DNA from: CAZYSK01 sp964649415
Lineage (GTDB): Bacteria; Chloroflexota; Anaerolineae; B4-G1
Reading direction: 5' to 3'
Assembly: GCA_964649415.1 (NCBI GenBank)
Contig: CAZYSK010000057.1
Span: forward strand, 1-37,965
Length of the DNA stretch: 37,965 nucleotides
Part shown: piece after piece, positions 1-7,339 of the stretch
How positions within the stretch are numbered: position 1 is the first letter of the stretch
Layout: every line of letters begins with the position of its first letter
Position numbers and translations under genes: made by a program
Notes under the pieces: generated by a model
What the model was told of the DNA's origin: nothing
Databases searched by the model: none
What the model saw: only the letters and a program-made list of their open reading frames with translations

Positions 1-136
1 GTTGCTAAGGTTCGTTTCCCACCCTGAATTCGGGTTTGACTTTTACCGCACTCTAGTCTGTGAATCGAATCTTGGACTCAACGGAAGCTACTCACGTGGT
101 AGTTTGTTTGTCTGTCGTATGCACATCACCTCCTGT
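1..136. other. Left-edge stretch without a supported gene
   Basis: No credible coding region is seen between the window edge and the stop codon of the first LacI gene. The minus strand carries a full Shine-Dalgarno-like AGGAGGTG at 127-134. The only starts placed after it open frames of about ten codons that end at once, so either it is fortuitous or it belongs to a leader peptide. The rest is low in distinctive motifs. Confidence 0.5.
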
Positions 137-1165
137 TCATCTTAGTGGGGCGGGTGCCCCACACGACTGCCGAACGATCAACTGCGGCTGCAGCATCACG
201 TGCGGTTCTGCCAGTGCTTTCTCCTGCAACAAGCGTATCAGCATCTCGCAGATGCGCCGTCCGATCTCATAGATGGGTTGCCGCGCCGTGGTCAGCGGGG
301 GATGGGCATGTTCTGACAACGGAACATCGTCGAAGCCAGCTACCGACACGTCGTGCCCGACGGTCAGGCCCAGCCCTTGGGCCGCGCTGATCGTCCCCAA
401 GGCCATCAAGTCGTTGCAGGCGACGATACCCGTGGGCCTCCTGTCTCGGGTCAGGAGATCGCGTCCTGCTTCGTAGCCGCTGTGGTCTGTCAATCCCCCG
501 ATGACCATGAGAGTCTCGTCAAAGGGGATGTCATTGGCTGCCAGGGCGCTTCTGTATCCCTTCAGCCGGTGAGAGGCGAACATCAGGTTGAGTGGGGCGC
601 TGACGTATCCGATCCGCCGGTGGCCTAGTTCAATCAGGTGCTGCGTGACCTGGCGCATGCCGGCCTCGCCGTCCACGTCCAGGTGAGGGAAGTCCACGTC
701 CAGGTCCGAGCGGCCGAAGGCGACGAAGGGAAACCGCTGGTCCAGGAGATAGGAGATGCGCGCGTCGTGCTTGCGGGTACGCACGACCAGCATACCATCC
801 ACGCGCCGCCCCTGGACAAAGCGCTCGTATGTTTGCCTCTCCTCAGGCGTGTCTGGGGGGCGGGTAGACACGAGCAGGTCGACGTCGTGCTCAGCGGCAG
901 CGTTGCCGATGCCGGCCAGCAGTTCGCTGAAGAAGGGATCTGAGAAGCGAGGGCCATGGGTGGGGATGATGAAGCCGAAGGTGTCAGTGCGCTGTTTCTG
1001 CAGCATACGGGCGATGAGGTTGGGCCGATAGCCCGTCTCCTGGGCGGCCTGCAGGACCCGTTGGCGGGTGGCAGGGGCGACGTCATCGTAGCCCGCCAGG
1101 GCTCGCGAGACGGTGGCGACGGAGACACCAAGCCGGTTGGCAATGTCTTGTTGGGTTACGGGCAT
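137..1165 (-). CDS. LacI/GalR-family transcriptional regulator (LacI-1)
   Basis: A 342-residue sugar-responsive repressor, full length for the family. Residues 3-25 form the LacI-type helix-turn-helix (DIANRLGVSVATVSRAL). The hinge helix follows near residues 48-57 (RPNLIARMLQ), then a periplasmic-binding-protein-like effector domain ending in the usual VRQSCGA. ATG at 1165 is preceded by AAGGAG (1174-1179 on the plus strand) at 8 bases, so the start is well supported. It is transcribed away from LacI-2. The recognition helix reads VATVSR, as in regulators that bind AAACGTTT-type sites, and such a palindrome lies just upstream at 1210-1223, so autoregulation is likely. Effector and target genes are unknown; sugar control is inferred from context. 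Confidence 0.93.
   Translation of the reverse strand: MPVTQQDIANRLGVSVATVSRALAGYDDVAPATRQRVLQAAQETGYRPNLIARMLQKQRTDTFGFIIPTHGPRFSDPFFSELLAGIGNAAAEHDVDLLVSTRPPDTPEERQTYERFVQGRRVDGMLVVRTRKHDARISYLLDQRFPFVAFGRSDLDVDFPHLDVDGEAGMRQVTQHLIELGHRRIGYVSAPLNLMFASHRLKGYRSALAANDIPFDETLMVIGGLTDHSGYEAGRDLLTRDRRPTGIVACNDLMALGTISAAQGLGLTVGHDVSVAGFDDVPLSEHAHPPLTTARQPIYEIGRRICEMLIRLLQEKALAEPHVMLQPQLIVRQSCGAPAPLR
145..162. repeat. GC hairpin at the LacI-1 3' end
   Basis: GTGGGGC and GCCCCAC (7-bp perfect arms, 4-base loop) overlap the last codons of LacI-1. No T-run follows, so it is a weak candidate for an intrinsic terminator. It could also be a degenerate copy of the GC-rich repeats found elsewhere in the window. 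Confidence 0.4.
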
Positions 1166-1209
1166 ACGACGAACTCCTTGGGGTGCGGTGCGACGAGAGG
1201 AGGCGTTTT

Positions 1210-1223
1210 CTAAAACGTTTTAG
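1210..1223. promoter_or_regulatory. Palindromic operator CTAAAACGTTTTAG
   Basis: This is a perfect 14-bp palindrome centred on CG, the hallmark of LacI/GalR-family operators. It lies 45 bp upstream of the LacI-1 start codon and about 30 bp from the -35 of the divergent promoter. Its half-site suits a repressor with VATVSR in the recognition helix, that is LacI-1 rather than LacI-2. Binding is inferred. Confidence 0.75.
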
Positions 1224-1224
1224 C

Positions 1225-1259
1225 TGTCAAGAGGTTTGCTAGGTTAATTCCTCTTGACA
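1225..1259. promoter_or_regulatory. Back-to-back CCTCTTGACA inverted repeat
   Basis: TGTCAAGAGG (1225-1234) and CCTCTTGACA (1250-1259) are perfect 10-bp inverted arms separated by 15 bp. The right arm contains the -35 box of the LacI-2 promoter. The left arm shows the same TTGACA on the minus strand toward LacI-1, but no good -10 box lies 16-18 bp beyond it. It may be a second promoter with a weak -10, or a binding site for a third regulator. Confidence 0.55.
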
Positions 1260-1282
1260 TGTTGTCAATCTTCTGTTATAAT
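1254..1282 (+). promoter_or_regulatory. Consensus sigma-70 promoter for LacI-2 and the transporter operon
   Basis: TTGACA at 1254-1259 and TATAAT at 1277-1282 match the textbook boxes exactly with the ideal 17-bp spacer. Transcription should begin near 1289, inside the first of two operator palindromes. So strong an unregulated promoter would need tight repression, which the operators supply. The predicted leader to the LacI-2 start is about 127 nt. Confidence 0.85.
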
Positions 1283-1283
1283 A

Positions 1284-1307
1284 TGAGCGCTCACAGTGAG
1301 CGCTCAC
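1284..1307. promoter_or_regulatory. Twin lac-like operators TGAGCGCTCA
   Basis: TGAGCGCTCA occurs twice, at 1284-1293 and 1297-1306, 13 bp apart. The second copy extends to the 12-bp palindrome GTGAGCGCTCAC, which is the core of the symmetric lac operator. The first copy covers the expected transcription start. LacI-2, encoded just downstream, has a recognition helix (RQTVSRVVN) nearly equal to that of E. coli LacI (YQTVSRVVN), so LacI-2 is the natural ligand and autorepression is expected. Confidence 0.82.
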
Positions 1308-1415
1308 ATCGCGGACGTTCACTTCGGCCCTGAGCAAGCGATCCTCAGTTCTGTTTTCGTCCCCTCACACGAGGACTTGGTGGGCGGATGCAGGCAGCCG
1401 CCTCTGGAGGGCTTG

Positions 1416-2465
1416 GTGAAGCGAAAGAAAACCACCATTGAGGACGTGGCCGCCCTGGCGGGTGTTTCCCGCCAGACTGTGTCACGGGTCGTGAACGACA
1501 GAGACCTGGTCGCCGACGAGACGCGTGCTCGTGTGTTGGCAGCTATTGAGGAGCTGGACTACCGGCCAAACGCCAGCGCCCGCAGTCTCGCTTCTCGGCG
1601 TACGTACGTCCTCGGCATCGTCACCGCGGATTTCAGCGACTACACCCACGCTTGCATCATCGAGGGTGCGGAGGCTGAGGCGCAGAGCCAGGGCTATCTA
1701 TTCTTCGTCAGCAGTGCCGAGCACGGGCCTGACGGTGAGCCGCTCCATTCCCCACTTCTGAGCCAACGGCAGTCAGAGGGCTTGCTGATCGTGTACCACG
1801 GGTCTGATCACGACACCTATGCTATCTTCGAGGACATTCCACACGACCTGCCGGTTGTGACCATCGGCTACGCAGAGAATCGCGAAGGCGTCGCGACCGT
1901 GAGTATCACGAACGCCCGGGGCGCACGCCAGGCGACCAGCCACCTCCTGAGTCTGGGCCACCGGCGCATCGCCCACATCACGGGGCCACCAAAGATGCAC
2001 GAGAGCATAAGTCGCTGGCTTGCCTACACACAGACGCTGCGAGAAGCCGAAATCGTACCAGACGACAGGCTGATAGCAGAGGGGGATTGGTCCAGCGCCA
2101 GTGGCTATCGTGCGACCATAGAACTGATTGAGCGTGGGGTGGACTTCACGGCCATATTCGTGCAGAACGATCGCATGGCGATGGGGGTATTGCAGGCTCT
2201 GCGCGAACGTGGGCTGCGCGTCCCTGAGGACATGGCCGTCGTCGGCTTTGACGACATACCCTCGGCTCGGTATTTCTCTCCGCCGCTGACGACCATCCAC
2301 CATCCCTTTCGTGAATTGGGCAGGACAGGGACTCGGTTGTTGATCGAACTGGTTAACGGCCGGCCTGCTCCAACCGAGAGGGTACGTCTGGGGACCAGCC
2401 TGGTCGTTCGGCACTCGTGTGGCGCTCGCGATGGAAATGCAGGGGCGCGGGGACCGCGCTCCTAG
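1416..2465 (+). CDS. LacI-family transcriptional regulator (LacI-2)
   Basis: A 349-residue repressor, first gene of the transporter operon. The open frame extends upstream to 1296, but GTG 1416 is the better start: GGAGG lies 5 bases before it, and the family pattern begins at once (KRKKTTIEDVAALAGVSRQT). The helix-turn-helix, hinge (RPNASARSL) and effector domain (GFDDIPSARYFSPPLTTI) are all intact. The recognition helix resembles E. coli LacI, and lac-like operators sit in its own promoter. The C-terminus after the normal family end (VVRHSCGA) is oddly extended; its last residues and its TAG stop are encoded by a hairpin repeat at 2441-2463. The stop is 62 bp before the ABC ATPase gene, so co-transcription is likely. 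The inducing sugar is unknown. Confidence 0.92.
   Translation: MKRKKTTIEDVAALAGVSRQTVSRVVNDRDLVADETRARVLAAIEELDYRPNASARSLASRRTYVLGIVTADFSDYTHACIIEGAEAEAQSQGYLFFVSSAEHGPDGEPLHSPLLSQRQSEGLLIVYHGSDHDTYAIFEDIPHDLPVVTIGYAENREGVATVSITNARGARQATSHLLSLGHRRIAHITGPPKMHESISRWLAYTQTLREAEIVPDDRLIAEGDWSSASGYRATIELIERGVDFTAIFVQNDRMAMGVLQALRERGLRVPEDMAVVGFDDIPSARYFSPPLTTIHHPFRELGRTGTRLLIELVNGRPAPTERVRLGTSLVVRHSCGARDGNAGARGPRS
2441..2463. repeat. GC hairpin repeat, family C (AGGGGCGCGG)
   Basis: AGGGGCGCGG (2441-2450), a 3-base loop, then CCGCGCTCCT (2454-2463) form a 10-bp stem with one G-T pair. Relatives lie at 14711-14733, 16270-16292, 17763-17786, 24720-24742 and 35318-35340. Here the copy is read in frame as the last residues of LacI-2 and its end makes up part of the stop codon. 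Confidence 0.75.
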
Positions 2466-2527
2466 GTGGGGCCTGCCCAGGGGCGTGGGGCATTATTGAC
2501 TTTCGTTATGTGGGGGACTACGACACC

Positions 2528-3532
2528 ATGATAGAGACAGCGAACGCAGACCTGAACACGATTCTAGAGATCAAGGACCTGAAGACTTACTTCTTCCTTG
2601 ACAATGGCACGGTCAGGGCCGTGGACGGCGTAGATCTGACGCTGGACCGCAATAAGACGTTGGGCCTGGTCGGTGAGAGCGGTTGTGGCAAGAGCGTTAC
2701 CGCGATGTCTATCATGCGGCTGATCCAGTCTCCCCCGGGCAAGATCGTCGAGGGCGAGATCCTGTTCCACAAGAACGGCGGCGTCGACATCGCCCGGCTC
2801 GACCCTCGAGGGTCGGAGATGCGGCACATCCGTGGGGGCGAGATTGCGATGGTCTTTCAGGAGCCGATGACGTCGCTGAATCCCCTCTACACCGTGGGAA
2901 AGCAGATTGCGGAGTCGGTGGAGCTGCATCAGGAGGTAGGCCACAAAGAGGCTATGGACCGCGCGCTGGAGATGCTTTACAAGGTCCAGATGAGCGAGCC
3001 GAAGCAGCGCCTCCACGAGTACCCCCATCAACTGAGCGGCGGCATGCGACAGCGGGTCATGATCGCGCTGGCATTGTCGTGCAACCCCTCGGTCTTGATC
3101 GCAGATGAGCCGACCACGGCCCTCGACGTGACGGTCCAGGCCCAGATCCTGGATCTGATGCGCGAACTGCAGGACGATTTCGGCTCCTCAATCATTATGA
3201 TCACCCACAACCTGGGCGTGGTCTCCCAGATGGTCGACCGTGTGGCAGTGATGTACCTGGGGAAGATCGTTGAGTATTCCGACGTGCGCACGGTGTTTCA
3301 CAGCCCGCTTCATCCCTACGCAGTTGGACTGCTGAACTCCGTGCCCGTTTTCGGTAGAAAAGAGAAGAAGGTGCTGGTGCCCATCGAGGGGATGGTGCCC
3401 ACCCCTACTGAGGATATCCGAGGCTGTGCGTTTGCGCCCAGATGTCCCCGAGCGATGAAGGTCTGTGTTGAAGAGGAGCCCGTCCTCCGAGAGGTCGAGC
3501 CAGGCCATCACGTCTCGTGCTGGCTGTACTAG
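2528..3532 (+). CDS. Opp/Dpp-type ABC transporter ATPase (OppD/DppD-like)
   Basis: One of two cytoplasmic ATPases powering the importer encoded here. ATG 2528 gives 334 residues, normal for the family; the longer frame from 2417 overlaps LacI-2 and adds unrelated residues. Visible motifs are Walker A GESGCGKS (49-56), Q-loop VFQEPMTSLNP, signature LSGG (169-172), Walker B VLIADEP (189-195) with TALD, and H-loop ITHN. The C-terminal oligopeptide/dipeptide domain is present with its cysteines (GCAFAPRCPRAMKVC). It sits between LacI-2 and the binding protein, while its partner ATPase is seven kb downstream at the end of the operon. Members of this family in Chloroflexota and Thermotogae import either peptides or oligosaccharides; the glycosidase context favours oligosaccharides. 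Confidence 0.95.
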   Translation: MIETANADLNTILEIKDLKTYFFLDNGTVRAVDGVDLTLDRNKTLGLVGESGCGKSVTAMSIMRLIQSPPGKIVEGEILFHKNGGVDIARLDPRGSEMRHIRGGEIAMVFQEPMTSLNPLYTVGKQIAESVELHQEVGHKEAMDRALEMLYKVQMSEPKQRLHEYPHQLSGGMRQRVMIALALSCNPSVLIADEPTTALDVTVQAQILDLMRELQDDFGSSIIMITHNLGVVSQMVDRVAVMYLGKIVEYSDVRTVFHSPLHPYAVGLLNSVPVFGRKEKKVLVPIEGMVPTPTEDIRGCAFAPRCPRAMKVCVEEEPVLREVEPGHHVSCWLY

Positions 3533-3540
3533 CGGGCGCA

Positions 3541-3590
3541 GTGGTGGTAGTCTGGTAGGTTGGTAGACTGGTACATTGGTAAGTTGGTCG
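3541..3590 (+). repeat. TTGGTAGACTGGTA tandem-like repeat, family G
   Basis: Degenerate 8-bp TGGTAGNT units run between the ATPase and binding-protein genes. The same low-complexity unit recurs at 28124-28157 (transporter N-terminus) and 30024-30085 (inside the HEAT gene). The rest of the 250-bp gap (3591-3772) holds no gene I can support. Confidence 0.7.
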
Positions 3591-3785
3591 TGCGTCCGAG
3601 TTTCTAGGGTGCCCATCCCTGGTTCGAAGGGCGTGAGCAGAAAGGCTCTGGCAATGCTACTGGGCGAGCCGGCGGCCTGGATGTGGAAAGGAGGTGGTGA
3701 GTAGGGCGTGTGACGTGATCGAGGTGTGTGTTTCAGGGAAGAAACCTCAATGCAAGTCGAGTAGTACGATACAGGAGGAGATCAA

Positions 3786-5960
3786 ATGCTTTCCAAGCGA
3801 ATGACACTTGCACTGTTGTGTGCGCTGGCAGCCCTCTCGCTGCTGGCGACCCAGTGCCAGCCGGAGACGATCGTCGAGACCGTCGTGGTCAAGGAGACCG
3901 TCGAGGTTGAGGTCGAGAAGGAAGTCGAGGTCGAGAAGGAAGTCCAGGTCGAGGTCGAGAAGCTCGTAGAGGTTGTGGGCGCGATCCCGTATCCCGAGGG
4001 CGTGCCAATGGCAGGTTCTACGGGTGAGGCCAAGCGCTTCCCGGTGGAAGAGGTGTTCGTCTACGAGGCGCTCGACGAGTACAACCAGCCCGACTGGATG
4101 GACGCGCTCGTGGCCAACGGCACACTGCCTCCCGTCGAGGAGCGATTGCCCAATGAGCCGCAGGTCATGCTGGCGTCCGGCATGTCGGCCGGGATCGGGC
4201 AGTACGGCGGCGTGTGGCGCGACTTCTCCGCCTGCCCCACCGAGGGCTGGAACCTGGGCGCTGGCCAGACGCAGGGCTGGTTCGGCATCAACATCATCTA
4301 CGAGGAAGGACTGTTGCTCACCGGCCCGTTGTTCAGGTCCGAGATAGTTGAGCCCTGGCCCAACCTGGCCAAGAGCTTCGAGTGGTCGGACGACGGCATG
4401 GAGCTGACGATGCACCTGATCGAGGGGGCGAAGTGGTCGGACGGCGCGCCCTTCAGCGCCGACGACGTCATGTTCACCTGGGAGCACTTGATCCTGGACC
4501 CGGGTGTCAGCTCCTCGTCGACCACGCGCACGACCTGGCAGCTTGACGGCCAGGACATCAACCTGGAGAAGGTGGACGACTACACCATCAAGTGGACCTT
4601 CCCGGTGGCCTTCCCGCTCCAGCTGCTGTTCACGATGGACGAGTACGACTTTGCGGTGTGGCCGCAGCACGTGTGGGGGCCCTTGCACCCGGCCTTCAAT
4701 GCGGACACCGACTATGAGGCCTTTGAGAAAGCGTGGCCGCCGGACATGCTGCCGCCGGTCACCATGGGGCCCTGGGTGGCGGTCGAGTACAAGACCGACG
4801 AGCTGATGGTCCTGCGCCGCAATCCCTACTACTGGAAGGTGGACGGAGAGGGGAACCAGCTTCCTTACCTGGACGAGGTTTTGTTCGAGAAGGGGTCCAC
4901 TGGCGTGGGCCGCACGCTGAGCACGATGGCCGGGACCGGGGACCACAGCAACCTGGAGAACCCCAGCACCTTTATCGAGACGCTGAAGCGGCAGGCGGAG
5001 CCTGATGCTCACTTCTACGTCGAGTGGGGTCCCGAACTGCTCTCCTTCTCGTTGCACATCAACCAGTCTGCCACGTTGGGCGTGGAGGACGAGCGAGATG
5101 TCGAGCTGCGCAAGCTGTTCCGCAACGCCACATTCCGTCGCGCCGTAAGCCAGGCCATTGACCGGGATGGCGTCGCCCAGGCGATCGTGCGCGGCCCCTT
5201 CCTGCGGGCCTGGCCTGGTGGCCTCTTCCCGGGTGCTGCCGAGTACGACAGGGCATCCGTGGTCTACTATCCTTACAGCCCCGATACGTCGCGCAAGCTG
5301 CTGGCCGAGCTGGGCTTTGAGGATACGGACGGCAATGGCATCGTGAACTGGACCGAGGGCCCGCTTGAGGGCGATGATCTGGTGGTCGCCTTGATGGCCA
5401 ACGAGGATCAGCATGCGTCGGTGAACGTCGCGGAAGCGCTGGTGCCCCTGATGGCCGACGTGGGCATCCAGGTCAACTTCCGCCCGGTCAAGCCCACCGC
5501 CGCAACCGACAACGTTGAGGCAGGCACGTGGGAGTTCCACGTCGACCGGGGCGGTCAGCAGTACGCCGTGCCCTTCACCCGCGCGGATGAGATAGCAGCA
5601 ATCACGAAGGAGAATCCAAGCTGGCACCGCGAAGGAGAGGAACCCCGCGACCTGCAGCCCTTCGAAGAGGAGCTGGTGCGCATCGTCGAGGAGTTCAGGC
5701 TAGAGACGGATGCCGAGAAGCGCGACGAGTTGATGTTCGAGTACAACCGCATCTTCACCGAGAACGTCTACGATTGCGGCGTCGTGGTCGGCAGCTACGG
5801 GCTGGCCCTGGCCAAGCGCTTCAAGAACATCCCCGTTGGCTCGCCTACGTTCCTGTATCAGTGGACCTGGGCCAACGTCAGCCCCGAGCAGGTGTGGGTC
5901 GATCCTGTGGAGCAACTCGATCAGATTCGACCGAACGAGGTGCCGCTCTACAGCGAGTAG
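3786..5960 (+). CDS. ABC transporter substrate-binding lipoprotein, SBP family 5
   Basis: A 724-residue extracellular solute receptor for the importer. AGGAGG at 3773-3778 lies 7 bases before ATG. An N-terminal hydrophobic signal (residues 6-22) ends at Cys24 in LLATQC; Gln before Cys is an unusual lipobox but fits a lipid anchor. Residues 28-60 form a Val/Glu/Lys-rich charged tether (VVVKETVEVEVEKEVEVEKE), a feature I associate with Chloroflexota binding proteins. The SBP_bac_5 body follows (FEWSDDGMELTMHLIEGAKW, then PFSADDVMFTWE), and residues near 450 (FRRAVSQAIDRDGVAQAI) are typical. It is longer than E. coli DppA or OppA (about 535), as in oligosaccharide-binding relatives. The ligand cannot be read from sequence. 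Confidence 0.94.
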   Translation: MLSKRMTLALLCALAALSLLATQCQPETIVETVVVKETVEVEVEKEVEVEKEVQVEVEKLVEVVGAIPYPEGVPMAGSTGEAKRFPVEEVFVYEALDEYNQPDWMDALVANGTLPPVEERLPNEPQVMLASGMSAGIGQYGGVWRDFSACPTEGWNLGAGQTQGWFGINIIYEEGLLLTGPLFRSEIVEPWPNLAKSFEWSDDGMELTMHLIEGAKWSDGAPFSADDVMFTWEHLILDPGVSSSSTTRTTWQLDGQDINLEKVDDYTIKWTFPVAFPLQLLFTMDEYDFAVWPQHVWGPLHPAFNADTDYEAFEKAWPPDMLPPVTMGPWVAVEYKTDELMVLRRNPYYWKVDGEGNQLPYLDEVLFEKGSTGVGRTLSTMAGTGDHSNLENPSTFIETLKRQAEPDAHFYVEWGPELLSFSLHINQSATLGVEDERDVELRKLFRNATFRRAVSQAIDRDGVAQAIVRGPFLRAWPGGLFPGAAEYDRASVVYYPYSPDTSRKLLAELGFEDTDGNGIVNWTEGPLEGDDLVVALMANEDQHASVNVAEALVPLMADVGIQVNFRPVKPTAATDNVEAGTWEFHVDRGGQQYAVPFTRADEIAAITKENPSWHREGEEPRDLQPFEEELVRIVEEFRLETDAEKRDELMFEYNRIFTENVYDCGVVVGSYGLALAKRFKNIPVGSPTFLYQWTWANVSPEQVWVDPVEQLDQIRPNEVPLYSE

Positions 5961-6040
5961 CGCGGGACGGCACTCCAGCGGACTTACGGACGGATGTCTG
6001 CATCCGCCCTTACTACGAACATGGCAATGTCCGTATGATC

Positions 6041-6072
6041 GGAGGAGGAAGAGAGTCCTCTCTTCCTCCTCC
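6041..6072 (+). promoter_or_regulatory. Strong intercistronic hairpin after the binding-protein gene
   Basis: GGAGGAGGAAGAGAG (6041-6055) is followed, after TC, by its exact reverse complement (6058-6072). No T-run follows. A stable stem just 3' of a binding-protein gene often protects that mRNA segment from 3' exonucleases, raising receptor level over permease level, as described for malE-malF. Here this role is inferred. Confidence 0.6.
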
Positions 6073-6186
6073 CGTAATCAAGTCGTATCTGGATCTCCGG
6101 GGCCCGTGCAGCCCTCGATGGTTCAAGGCCCTGGAGGTCCCATGGACGCGCAGATGGACGCAGCCGACGTCGACCGCGGACGCTCG

Positions 6187-6217
6187 CCCCTACAGAGGCG
6201 CCATTCCGATGGCGCAC
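6187..6217 (+). repeat. Hairpin repeat, family B (GCGCCATTCCGATGGCGC)
   Basis: A CCCCTACARA lead is followed by GCGCCAT, TCCG loop, ATGGCGC. Further copies lie at 17812-17842, 20754-20785 (inside the GH13 gene) and in tandem at 23000-23132. The stem is 7 bp and perfect. Confidence 0.8.
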
Positions 6218-6280
6218 GGTCGGGCAGACGGTCGGAGTAAGCGTCCCGTAGTATCCTTATAGACGGCGAGGGTTTGGCCT

Positions 6281-7279
6281 ATGGTCAACTATATCTTGCG
6301 CAGACTTCTGATGGCGGTCGTAGTGCTCATCGGGATCAGCCTGGTCGCATTCATCGTCATCCAGCTTCCGCCCGGGGATTTTGCCAGCATGTACAAGCAG
6401 CGCCTCATCAACCAGGCCGGCATGTCGGCGACCGAGGCCGAGGCGGCGGCGGCGGCGTATAGGGAGAGATACGGCCTGGATGAGCCTATGGTCATCCAGT
6501 ATTTCAACTGGATCAAGGGTATTGTGACGGAGGGCAGCTTTGGCTACTCTATGGCGTATGCTCGTGACGTGGGGGGATTGATTGCCGAGCGCCTGCCGCG
6601 TACCATCTTGCTGGCCCTCCTGGCCCACGCGACCTCGTCCCTGGTGGGCATCGCTGTGGGCATTTTCATCGCCCCACGCCAGTATAGCCTGAGCGACAAC
6701 CTGGCAGCACTCTTCGCTTTCGTCTTTACCTCCGTGCCCCGGTTCTGGATCGCCCTGGTGATTATATACCTGCTGGTGTTCACGTTTGGGCAGCAGCATG
6801 TCAGCTCCTTCTACTCCCCCCAGTATGCGCTGGCCCCCTGGTCGTGGGGCAAGCTGTTTGACTTCATCAAGCACATCTGGCCGGTGGTCTTCATCGCGGG
6901 GCTGGGTGGCGTGGCCCGGAACATGCGCGTCATGCGGGGCAATCTTCTGGACGTATTGAACGCTCAGTACGTGACGACGGCCCGCTCCAAGGGGTTGACC
7001 GAACGGAAGGTGATGAGCAAACACGCGGTTCCCAACGCGCTGCACCCGATCATCATGTATCAAGGCATGGTATTGCCCTACATGGTGCAGGGGGAGCTCG
7101 AGGCGGCGATCGTCATGAGCATACCCACCGTGAGCCCAATGTTCTACGATTCCCTGATCAACCAGGACATCTATATCACCGGCAGTATACTGCTGATGTA
7201 TGGGGTGATGCTGGTCGCGGGCAACCTCCTGGCGGACGTCTTTCTGGCGGTTCTCGACCCGCGCATACGATATGCGTAG
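6281..7279 (+). CDS. Opp/Dpp-type ABC permease (DppB/OppB-like)
   Basis: First transmembrane subunit of the importer, 332 residues. ATG 6281 follows GAGGG by 8 bases. The protein opens with the classic YILRRLLMAVVVLIGISLVAFIVIQ first helix, then a long extracytoplasmic loop containing the family RYGLDEPMVIQYFNWIKG segment, then five further helices. The EAA-like coupling motif is seen as ARSKGLTERKVMSKHAVPNALHPI (about residues 232-255). It lies 320 bp after the binding-protein gene and 60 bp before its partner permease. The substrate follows that of the transporter: oligosaccharide is favoured by neighbours, peptide is not excluded. Confidence 0.94.
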   Translation: MVNYILRRLLMAVVVLIGISLVAFIVIQLPPGDFASMYKQRLINQAGMSATEAEAAAAAYRERYGLDEPMVIQYFNWIKGIVTEGSFGYSMAYARDVGGLIAERLPRTILLALLAHATSSLVGIAVGIFIAPRQYSLSDNLAALFAFVFTSVPRFWIALVIIYLLVFTFGQQHVSSFYSPQYALAPWSWGKLFDFIKHIWPVVFIAGLGGVARNMRVMRGNLLDVLNAQYVTTARSKGLTERKVMSKHAVPNALHPIIMYQGMVLPYMVQGELEAAIVMSIPTVSPMFYDSLINQDIYITGSILLMYGVMLVAGNLLADVFLAVLDPRIRYA

Positions 7280-7323
7280 GATGCAGGAGGCAGGAAGCAA
7301 GATGCAGGACGCAGGAGGCAGGG
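7280..7323 (+). repeat. GATGCAGGAGGCAGGAA purine-rich repeat
   Basis: GATGCAGGAGGCAGG is repeated as GATGCAGGACGCAGG about 23 bp later, filling the gap between the two permease genes. The purine-rich run ends just before the GGGGAG that serves as ribosome-binding site for the next gene. No other copy was seen in this window. Confidence 0.6.
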
Positions 7324-7339
7324 AATGGGGAGTTGAGGA

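Larger units (their letters stand above)
5961..6280. other. 320-bp gap between binding protein and permease, filled with repeats
   Basis: No gene is supported here. The gap holds a 6-bp-arm hairpin CGGATGTCTGCATCCG (5991-6006, again at 14762-14777), a very strong 15-bp-arm hairpin (6041-6072), a family A-like remnant (about 6160-6180) and a family B copy (6187-6217). Both flanking genes lie on the same strand and belong to one transporter, so the gap is probably transcribed. Confidence 0.7.

Noticed and set aside
127..136. Perfect minus-strand Shine-Dalgarno after LacI-1
   Set aside because: Only frames of about ten codons follow, so a gene cannot be supported.
1202..1230. LacI-1 promoter from minus-strand TTGACA at 1225-1230
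   Set aside because: At 16-18 bp beyond it the sequence is AACGCC-like and bears no resemblance to TATAAT, so only the inverted repeat is reported.
1296..1415. Upstream GTG start for LacI-2 at 1296
   Set aside because: It falls inside an operator and has no ribosome-binding site; the family N-terminus begins at 1416.
3697..3804. 35-codon GTG frame after AAAGGAGG upstream of the binding-protein gene
   Set aside because: Spacing between the Shine-Dalgarno and GTG is only two bases and the frame overlaps the binding-protein start.
3747..5627. 626-residue open frame on the minus strand
   Set aside because: It lies antisense to the binding-protein gene, has Arg/His/Leu-rich composition without family pattern, and only reflects GC-rich codon bias.
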